Assembly: GCA_016180705.1 (NCBI GenBank)
Contig: JACPAU010000011.1
Coordinates: 1 to 10,771, forward strand
Direction: 5' to 3'
Source of the DNA: Candidatus Methylomirabilota bacterium
GTDB taxonomy: Bacteria > Methylomirabilota > Methylomirabilia > Methylomirabilales > JACPAU01
Length of the DNA: 10,771 nucleotides
Both the position numbers and the translations under genes were made by a program. Below the pieces are notes generated by a model that was given only the letters and a program-made list of their open reading frames with translations, did no database searches and was not told where the DNA came from. Shown here one piece after another: positions 6,069 to 10,771 of this stretch (its first letter is position 1; every line of letters begins with the position of its first letter).

Positions 6069-7008
6069 AGACGTCCTCCAGGTCCGGCTCGATGACCCGG
6101 AGCTCCTGGACGCGGACCCCCTTGGCCTGGAGCAGGGCGAGGAGGCCCGGGAGGCGGGCCGCCGCCTCGTCCACGGTGCAAGTGAGCTCCCCGTCCCGGA
6201 GGGCCCATTGGAGCAGGCCGGGCAGGCCCGTGAGGTCCGGGGCGGGACCGCTCATCCGGAGGCGGATGGCGTCACCCAGGTGGAGGCGCCGCTTGAGGTC
6301 GGCGGGCGCACCCTCGGCCAGGATCATGCCGCGCTTCAGGAACGCGACCCGGTCGCACAGTTGCTCGGCCTCCCGCATGTAGTGCGTGCAGAGCAGGATC
6401 GTGACCCCCTCCCGGGCCTTGAGGTCCGCGATCTGCGCCCGCACCTTTAGGGCCATGTCCGGGTCGAGGCCGACGGTCGGCTCGTCCAGGAGGAGGAGCG
6501 CCGGGCGGTTGATCAGCCCCTTCGCAAGGGCCAGGCGCTGCTTGAGCCCGGTCGAGAGCTCGTTGTAGGGAACCGCTCGGTAGGGGGTCAGCTCGCACCA
6601 CTCGAGCAGCTCCTCGACCCGCCGCGCCCGCGCCCGGGCCGCCAGGCCGTAGAGGCGGCCGTAGAAGTCCAGGATCTCCGCGACCCGGAGGCTCCAGACG
6701 AAGTTCGCGTGGCCGCTGACCAGGTTCAGGCGCTGGCGGATGGCCGCGGGCTCCCGCGTGAGGTCGCGCCCGAGCAGCGTGGCCCGCCCGCTGTCCGGGG
6801 TCAGGATCGTGGCCAGGATGGAGAGGAGGGTCGTCTTCCCGGCCCCGTTCGGCCCCACGATGCCGTAGATGCTCCCGGCGGCGACGCGGAGGGAAACCCC
6901 GGCCAGCGCCTCGCGCCGGCGCGGCCGCAGCCACCCGGTCACGAAGGTCTTGCGCAGCCCCTCGGCCTCCACCACCCACATCGCGCACCCCGCTCGACCT
7001 TTAAGCAT
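6040..7008 (-). CDS. ABC transporter ATP-binding protein (ABC-2 exporter family)
   Basis: This is the nucleotide-binding subunit. Numbered from ATG 7008 (322 residues): Walker A GPNGAGKTT (52-60), ABC signature LSTGLKQRLALA (151-162, a variant of LSGGQ), Walker B LLLLDEP (171-177), D-loop GLDPD and switch His H209 (CTHYM). The Q-loop is odd: the expected Gln falls at about G99 in NLVSGHANFVW. A C-terminal extension of about 80 residues (from about 240) ends EPDLEDVFVEYA, the usual end of drug/lipid exporter ATPases. ATG 7008 has a GGAG only 1 nt away. ATG 6981 (MWVVEAEGL) sits right at the domain start with a weak site, so it is an equal candidate. The permease follows with a 29-nt overlap. 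Upstream is the structured 373-bp gap, so this operon has its own leader or promoter. Confidence 0.93.
   Translation of the reverse strand: MLKGRAGCAMWVVEAEGLRKTFVTGWLRPRRREALAGVSLRVAAGSIYGIVGPNGAGKTTLLSILATILTPDSGRATLLGRDLTREPAAIRQRLNLVSGHANFVWSLRVAEILDFYGRLYGLAARARARRVEELLEWCELTPYRAVPYNELSTGLKQRLALAKGLINRPALLLLDEPTVGLDPDMALKVRAQIADLKAREGVTILLCTHYMREAEQLCDRVAFLKRGMILAEGAPADLKRRLHLGDAIRLRMSGPAPDLTGLPGLLQWALRDGELTCTVDEAAARLPGLLALLQAKGVRVQELRVIEPDLEDVFVEYAKPHH
6075..6080 (-). promoter_or_regulatory. Ribosome binding site inside the ATPase gene, deciding a TTG start
   Basis: TGGAGG on the minus strand lies 6 nt before the TTG at 6068, inside the coding sequence of the ATPase gene. It is the reason for preferring the rare TTG start over ATG 6059 for the permease. 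Confidence 0.65.
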
Positions 7009-7072
7009 ACTCCAACCACAGGGAGGTTTGCCACGCGGGGGTGGGCGCGCAGGGCGGGGCCGGAAAGTATTT

Positions 7073-7134
7073 GGCCGGGAAGGCCCGCCGGGGTGTGGCT
7101 ATTGGGGGGCACACCCCGTCGGTCCTTCCCGGCC
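7073..7134. repeat. Long inverted repeat (25-nt arms, 12-nt loop)
   Basis: The outer arm GGCCGGGAAGG (7073-7083) pairs perfectly with CCTTCCCGGCC (7124-7134). The inner arm GGGGTGTG (7090-7097) pairs perfectly with CACACCCC (7110-7117). The middle six positions (7084-7089 with 7118-7123) give four pairs and two C/T mismatches, so 23 of 25 positions pair. The loop is GCTATTGGGGGG on the plus strand. It lies 65 bp upstream of the ABC ATPase start. Confidence 0.85.
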
Positions 7135-7211
7135 TGGGATGCAGCGCTCGGGAGGGAGGGATCGACGCGCTACATTCCCATGCCCCGGAGTCGAGGCAGG
7201 TGCTCGGAGCC

Positions 7212-7235
7212 CTCCCCGGGACACCGTCCGGGGAG
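7212..7235. repeat. Inverted repeat, first of two adjoining hairpins
   Basis: CTCCCCGG (7212-7219) pairs with CCGGGGAG (7228-7235). An alternative fold pairs CTCCCC with GGGGAG and GGAC with GTCC, leaving one bulged G and a 3-nt loop. It directly abuts the next hairpin at 7235. Confidence 0.7.
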
Positions 7236-7251
7236 CCAGCGGGTCGCTGGC
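7235..7251. repeat. Inverted repeat, second of two adjoining hairpins
   Basis: GCCAGCG (7235-7241) and CGCTGGC (7245-7251) form a perfect 7-bp stem with a GGT loop. It starts where the previous hairpin ends, so the two could stack coaxially. Confidence 0.7.
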
Positions 7252-7275
7252 CCCCGATCCTCGTCGCGCGGCACG

Positions 7276-7301
7276 CCGTGCCGGCCGCACGGCCGGCACG
7301 G
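7276..7301. repeat. Perfect 11-bp stem hairpin with GCAC loop
   Basis: CCGTGCCGGCC (7276-7286) pairs perfectly with GGCCGGCACGG (7291-7301) around GCAC. Neither side carries a T-run. Outer bases TCGTC (7261-7265) and GACGA (7302-7306) could add a second stem with a 10-nt bulge on one side. Confidence 0.75.
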
Positions 7302-7309
7302 GACGACAG

Positions 7310-7338
7310 ATTCTACCCTGTTTCCCGCCGCCGGACCA
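7310..7338 (-). promoter_or_regulatory. Possible weak promoter for a structured leader of the ABC exporter
   Basis: On the minus strand TAGAAT (7310-7315) matches five of six -10 bases. At 17 bp spacing the -35 position reads TGGTCC (7333-7338), only three of six. If used, transcription would start near 7303, just before the hairpin at 7276-7301, and give a leader of about 300 nt reaching the ATPase start. Evidence is thin. Confidence 0.25.
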
Positions 7339-7381
7339 TCCCTTTTCGCACGGCCGCCCGGCGCCGGCCGCTCCCGGCGTC

Positions 7382-8134
7382 CTAGACGACCCGATTGCGC
7401 AGGACGCCGATCCCCTCGATCTCGATCTCCACCACGTCCCCTCGCTCGACCGGCCCGATGCCGGGAGGGGTCCCGGTCACGATCACGTCCCCGGGGTACA
7501 GGGTCATCACCTGGGACACGAAGGCCACCATGGTCGGCACGTTGAAGATGAGGCGGTCGGTGCTGGAGGACTGGCGAACGGCCCCGTTGACCCGGGCCTC
7601 GATGCGGAGACGGTGGGGGTCGAGCCCCGTGGTGATGCAGGGGCCGAGCGGCGCGAAGGTGTCGAACGACTTGGCCCGGGTCCATTGGCCGTCTTTCTTC
7701 TGGAGGTCCCGGGCGGTGACGTCGTTGTGGCAGGTGTACCCGAGGACATAGCGGAGCGCCTTGCCGGGGGGGACGTGCCGGGCCTTGCGCTTCATCACGA
7801 TCGCCAGCTCGGCCTCGTAGTCCACCCGCTGGCTGATCGCCGGGTAGACGATCCGGTCTCCGGGCCCGATGAGCGCCGTCAGGGGCTTGAGGAAGAGGAT
7901 CGGCTCCTCCGGGATCGGGAGGCCGATCTCGGCGGCGTGATCCCGGTAGTTCAGGCCCACGGCCACGATTTTGGTCGGCTCGCACGGTGCGAGGAGGCGC
8001 ACCCGGCCGAGCGGATGGCGCCTGCGCGTGCGCCGGTACCGCCCGTAGATGCTCCCCGCGATCTCCGTGACGTGCCCGTCCTCCAGGATGCCGTAGCGGC
8101 CCCGGCCGCCCGCGCGGAACCGGACGAACTTCAT
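7382..8134 (-). CDS. Fumarylacetoacetate hydrolase (FAH) family protein, FAHD1/HpcE-like
   Basis: A complete 250-residue single-domain member. Expected metal ligands are E107 and E109 in VDYEAELAIV and D138 in CHNDVTARDLQ. Also typical are VGLNYRDHAAE (59-69), the catalytic-lid Lys region KSFDTFAPLGP (155-165) and the glycine turn TGTPPGIGPV (220-229). The family cleaves or isomerises C-C bonds in 2-oxo acids using Mg2+ or Mn2+: acylpyruvate hydrolysis, oxaloacetate decarboxylation, or hydroxyhepta-dienedioate isomerisation in aromatic degradation. The exact reaction is not decidable from sequence. ATG 8134 has only a weak GGGGAAG-type site. The gene follows the solute-binding-protein gene by 32 nt in the same direction and probably shares its transcript, which suggests a role on an imported organic acid. 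Confidence 0.92.
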   Translation of the reverse strand: MKFVRFRAGGRGRYGILEDGHVTEIAGSIYGRYRRTRRRHPLGRVRLLAPCEPTKIVAVGLNYRDHAAEIGLPIPEEPILFLKPLTALIGPGDRIVYPAISQRVDYEAELAIVMKRKARHVPPGKALRYVLGYTCHNDVTARDLQKKDGQWTRAKSFDTFAPLGPCITTGLDPHRLRIEARVNGAVRQSSSTDRLIFNVPTMVAFVSQVMTLYPGDVIVTGTPPGIGPVERGDVVEIEIEGIGVLRNRVV

Positions 8135-8166
8135 CCCGCTTCCCCGCCTTCCCCGCCGCGCGCCCC

Positions 8167-9237
8167 CTAGGGGAGGAACGCCGGCGTGTAGACCTCCAGG
8201 AGCGTGAAGCTCCGGCGCAGCCGGCCCGCTTCGCGCAGCAGGCGCTGGGTGACGTCGAGGGCCCGCTGGCTCAGCCGCCCATGCGGGGGGAAGGCCCCCT
8301 TCAGGGACGTGACGGCCGCCTGCAGGACCCCCCGGGGGAACTTATTGAGCCCGGTCCCCTCGAGGACCGCGACGATCTCCTCCGGGCTCCGGTCGGCGAT
8401 GAACCGGCTCCCCCTCAGCAGGGCCCGCACCGTCCGGCGGACGGTGTCGGGCTCGCGCCCGGCGAAGTCGGGCCGGACCAGAAGGCTAGCGAGCAGGAAC
8501 TCCCCCAGCTCCGGGTCCTCCCCCCGCGCCAGGTTGACGAGCAGAACCGCCGCGCCCCGATCCACCGCTGTCTCGGGGACCGGGATGGCCTCGACCAGGA
8601 CGTCAACCTTCCGCTGCTCCAGGGCCGCGAGGAGCACCGGCCCGGCCCCCGCCGCGAGCATCGTCACGTCCTGCCCCGGCGTGTACCCCGCCCGCCGGAG
8701 GAGATCCTCCGCCACCAGCCAGGAGAGGGCGCCGACCCCGCTGGCTCCGACGGTGAGCCCCTTGAGGGCCTTCAGCCGTTCGGCGACGGGGCTCTCCGCC
8801 GTGATCCCACGGGCCTGCGCCACCTCCAGGTGGATGGCGACGCCCATCGCCAGCCGATCGCCGAGGCTGGCGACGGCGAGGAGCTTCGCTCCCCGCTCGA
8901 GCGCAGCGAGGTGCTCGGGGCCCCCCGCGATCGCGAAGTCCGCCCGCCCCGCGAGCAGGGCCCGCACCTCGGCCCCCCCGCCCCCCGCGACGACCGGGGT
9001 GACCTCCAGGCCCGCCTCCTGGAAGTACCCCAGCGCGGAGGCCACGGTGGCCGGGAGGAAGAGCAGGCTCTCGCCCGCCTGCGCGACCCTGACCCTCGTC
9101 GGCTCCGCCGCGGCTTGGCCGCCCGCCGCGGCGAGGACTGCGAGGGCGAGCATCGCCCTGAAGAGCAGCACCCCCGGTCCCCCAGTGCGGGCGGGACGCC
9201 GGGAGCAAACGGAACCGCGGAGGTCAGGCCAACGCAT
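8167..9237 (-). CDS. ABC transporter solute-binding protein, NMT1/THI5 (TauA/SsuA-like) family
   Basis: Periplasmic binding protein with a type-2 fold. From ATG 9237 (356 residues), a long Arg-containing leader is followed by a hydrophobic stretch, FRAMLALAVLAAAGGQAAA (26-44), with probable cleavage before E45. Mature features include LLFLPATVASALGYFQEAGL (58-77), GRADFAIAG (97-105), LKGLTVGASGVG in the mid-part and the AGYTPGQDVTML segment. The open frame extends to 9366, but that start would be upstream of the promoter at 9293-9320, so it is excluded. GTG 9171 would give a compact signal peptide (VLLFRAMLALAV...) with GGGGGAC upstream and is a serious alternative. The family imports taurine, sulfonates, aromatic or pyrimidine compounds; the substrate is unknown. 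No cognate permease or ATPase is nearby, since the ABC-2 genes are exporter type. The FAH gene follows by 32 nt. Confidence 0.88.
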   Translation of the reverse strand: MRWPDLRGSVCSRRPARTGGPGVLLFRAMLALAVLAAAGGQAAAEPTRVRVAQAGESLLFLPATVASALGYFQEAGLEVTPVVAGGGGAEVRALLAGRADFAIAGGPEHLAALERGAKLLAVASLGDRLAMGVAIHLEVAQARGITAESPVAERLKALKGLTVGASGVGALSWLVAEDLLRRAGYTPGQDVTMLAAGAGPVLLAALEQRKVDVLVEAIPVPETAVDRGAAVLLVNLARGEDPELGEFLLASLLVRPDFAGREPDTVRRTVRALLRGSRFIADRSPEEIVAVLEGTGLNKFPRGVLQAAVTSLKGAFPPHGRLSQRALDVTQRLLREAGRLRRSFTLLEVYTPAFLP

Positions 9238-9292
9238 GCGGCTGGCGCGCCGAGGGAGGCCCCGGCACGGTTGGGAGCGGCGGAATGCCGGG

Positions 9293-9320
9293 ATTATACT
9301 GACCGGCCCCGCGCTGTCAA
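9293..9320 (-). promoter_or_regulatory. Consensus sigma70-type promoter for the binding protein/FAH operon
   Basis: On the minus strand TTGACA (9315-9320) and TATAAT (9293-9298) are both perfect, separated by 16 bp. Transcription would start near 9286, leaving about 49 nt to ATG 9237 or about 115 nt to GTG 9171. This also rules out the upstream in-frame start at 9366. Confidence 0.8.
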
Positions 9321-9365
9321 CGACAAATCCCCCGAGCCACCCCTTCCCGTCGCCGCCCGACCGCA

Positions 9366-9371
9366 TATAAT
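9366..9371 (+). promoter_or_regulatory. -10 box of a divergent promoter for the TldD-like gene
   Basis: TATAAT on the plus strand lies 22 nt before the ATG at 9393, so the leader would be only about 15 nt. At 16 bp spacing the -35 position reads TTCCCG (9344-9349), a poor match, so activation by a regulator or a different sigma factor is possible. With the minus-strand promoter at 9293-9320 it makes a divergent control region. Confidence 0.5.
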
Positions 9372-9392
9372 GGATGGGTCCCGGAGGGTCTC

Positions 9393-10771
9393 ATGGCAGA
9401 GTTATCCCTCGAATTGATCGAGGCGCACCGCGAACGCCTGGCCGCGATGGCCGCGGACCTCGCCCGCCGCCTCCCGGCGTGCCGCTACCTGGACATCCGC
9501 CTCGAGGTCCGCGAGGCCCAGCGGGCGACGGCCGAGGACGGGCGCCCCCGGGTCGCCGGCCGGGATGTCCGGGCCGCCTTCGGCGTGCGGGTGATTGCGG
9601 GCGAACCGATCCCGGCCCCCGGGTACGTCGGCGGCCACCTGGCGGTGGACGACCTCCCCCGGCTCTCCCGCCTCTTCCGCGCCGCCTGCCGGCGCGCCCA
9701 CGCCCGGGCCGTGGCCGCCGCCGCCGGGAAGGCGGCACTGCGGAAGGCGCTCCCCAGGCTCGCCCGGACGCTGGCCGACCTCCCGCTGGCCCCCATCCCG
9801 GTCCGGCGGGACCGCGTCACCGCCGACTACCGGGTGGACCCCCGGGCCATCCCCCTCGAGGCCGTCGCCGCGTTCGCCCTCGAGACCTCCCGGAGCCTGC
9901 GCGACCACCACCCGGCCCTCGTCCACAATGCAATCCACCTGCTCACGCAGCGGACCCGGCACTGCTTCGCCTCCTCGGAGGGAGCCTGCCTCGACCAGGA
10001 TGAGGCACTCACCCAGGGCTGGGTAACCGTTGTCGCCGAGCGGGACGGCGTAAGCGAGGAACTCTCGGACGCCCTGGGGCACCCGGCAGGCTGGGAGGTC
10101 TTCACCGACGGGGTTTTCACGCCCTACACCGCCCTCCCCCACCTCCCCGCCTTCGCCTTCGCGCTCGCCGAAGACGCCCTGGCGCTCACCGCCGCGCCGC
10201 CGTGCCCGACCACCGAGAAAGAGGTCGCCGTCGTCACGGACCCCCACTACAATGCGCTGCTCTGCCACGAGATCGTGGGCCACCCCTGCGAGGCGGACCG
10301 GGCCCTCAAGATGGAAACGGCCTACGCCGGGCGGTCCTGGCTCCTGACCGACCTCGAACGGTCCCGCGTGGGCGAGCCGATCGCCTCCCCGCTCGTTACG
10401 GCCTACTCCGACCCGCGCCTGCCCGGCTACGGCCATACCCCCTACGACCACGAGGGAACGCCGGGGCAAAAGGTCCTCCACATCGAGCAGGGCATCTTCC
10501 GGGGCTTCCTCCACAGCCGGCAGACGGCCGCCCTCATGGCGGCGGAGCCGAACGGCGCCTACACGGCCACCGGCGCCAGCCTCGTGCCGCTCATCCGGAT
10601 GAACAACACGCTCTTCGCTCCGGGCCAGAGCGACCCGGCCCAGATCATCGGCGAGGTCGAGGAAGGCTACTACCTGGTGGGCCACCGGACCCCCTCCATC
10701 GCCGAGTCCCGGGAGCAGTTCCGAATCTCCGCGATGAAGGTGTATGAGATCCGCCGGGGGGAGGTGGGCCG
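9393..10771 (+). CDS. TldD/PmbA family metalloprotease, TldD-type (3'-partial)
   Basis: The frame is open from ATG 9393 to the right edge (459 codons plus two bases), close to the full length of the family (about 450-500). GGAGGG (9383-9388) lies 4 nt before the start. The zinc-protease motif HEXXXH is H292 E293 ... H297 in CHEIVGHPCEAD. Typical TldD segments follow: YDHEGTPGQKVLHIEQG (351-367), GFLHSRQTAA, RMNNTLFAPG (402-411), and EVEEGYYLVG (421-430). TldD acts with TldE/PmbA as a cytosolic heterodimer that unwinds and cuts unfolded peptides, including modified peptide precursors such as microcins and antitoxins such as CcdA. The N-terminal third is Arg/Ala-rich and divergent. A TldE partner, if present, would lie beyond the window. 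It is transcribed away from the binding-protein gene. Confidence 0.9.
   Translation, partial: MAELSLELIEAHRERLAAMAADLARRLPACRYLDIRLEVREAQRATAEDGRPRVAGRDVRAAFGVRVIAGEPIPAPGYVGGHLAVDDLPRLSRLFRAACRRAHARAVAAAAGKAALRKALPRLARTLADLPLAPIPVRRDRVTADYRVDPRAIPLEAVAAFALETSRSLRDHHPALVHNAIHLLTQRTRHCFASSEGACLDQDEALTQGWVTVVAERDGVSEELSDALGHPAGWEVFTDGVFTPYTALPHLPAFAFALAEDALALTAAPPCPTTEKEVAVVTDPHYNALLCHEIVGHPCEADRALKMETAYAGRSWLLTDLERSRVGEPIASPLVTAYSDPRLPGYGHTPYDHEGTPGQKVLHIEQGIFRGFLHSRQTAALMAAEPNGAYTATGASLVPLIRMNNTLFAPGQSDPAQIIGEVEEGYYLVGHRTPSIAESREQFRISAMKVYEIRRGEVG

Larger units (their letters stand above)
7009..7381. other. Gene-free 373-bp interval rich in inverted repeats
   Basis: No open frame here looks coding: the few frames present are shadows or short Arg/Pro/Gly-rich strings. 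The interval holds four strong inverted repeats (7073-7134, 7212-7235, 7235-7251, 7276-7301) and a further palindrome CCGGCGCCGG (7358-7367) just after the stop of the FAH gene. Both flanking genes point left, so it is downstream of the FAH gene and upstream of the ABC exporter. None of the hairpins has a T-run typical of an intrinsic terminator. It may be a structured 5' leader, a transcript-end structure, a small RNA, or a dispersed non-coding repeat. I recognise no known riboswitch. Confidence 0.6.

Noticed and set aside
7099..7299. Minus-strand open frame of 66 codons within the gap
   Set aside because: It has no ribosome binding site that I can defend, is Arg/Ala/Pro-rich, and overlaps the inverted repeats.
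7276..7301. Intrinsic transcription terminator
   Set aside because: The stem is strong, but neither strand has a following T-run; the same applies to the hairpins at 7073-7134 and 2001-2020.
6869..8170. Plus-strand open frame of 433 codons crossing the hairpin-rich gap
   Set aside because: Most of it is antisense to the ATPase and FAH genes; the part within the gap has no protein-like pattern.
9402..10685. Minus-strand open frame of 427 codons opposite the TldD gene
   Set aside because: It is the antisense shadow of a clear TldD family protein; no recognisable motif is present.

Overview
The window is a high-GC (about 70-75% by eye) bacterial chromosomal segment. It has short intergenic gaps, clear Shine-Dalgarno sites, occasional GTG/TTG starts and a few near-consensus sigma70-type promoters. 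An orphan periplasmic binding protein paired with a fumarylacetoacetate-hydrolase-fold enzyme, together with LmbE, M24 and Nudix genes, would fit an uncultivated soil or subsurface lineage such as Rokubacteria/NC10. That placement is inference; there is no rRNA or marker gene here.

Layout from left to right. Positions 1-~704 are different from the rest: GC is only about 52-55% in the lines counted, and they carry a plus-strand coding fragment that enters from outside the window and ends in a Thr-Gly-Gly repeat. This repeat runs directly into the 3' part of a truncated short-chain dehydrogenase (SDR) on the minus strand. It is either an assembly join or a real rearrangement. From 5200 down to ~690 lies a leftward gene string: Nudix hydrolase, CoA-type Nudix hydrolase, M24 peptidase, trypsin-fold/PDZ protein (frameshifted, all three catalytic residues replaced), PIG-L/LmbE deacetylase, and the SDR (catalytic Ser, Tyr and Lys replaced). 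A good promoter at 5233-5261 precedes the string.

Positions 5271-7008 hold a two-gene ABC-2 exporter (ATPase, then permease from a TTG start), also leftward. Positions 7009-7381 are a 373-bp gene-free stretch with four strong inverted repeats, one with 25-nt arms. It could be a structured leader for the exporter, an end-of-transcript structure, or an unnamed element. Positions 7382-9237 carry an FAH-family enzyme preceded by an NMT1/THI5-like solute-binding protein, probably one transcript from a perfect TTGACA-16-TATAAT promoter. A short divergent intergenic region (9238-9392) separates this from a plus-strand TldD-type metalloprotease that runs off the right edge.

The genes look like small-molecule clean-up (Nudix, FAH, LmbE), peptide turnover (M24, TldD) and transport. 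No complete defence system, CRISPR array, tRNA, rRNA or transposase was seen. The points most worth a second look are the structured 7009-7381 region, the catalytically dead protease and SDR in one gene string, and the abrupt composition change near 700.
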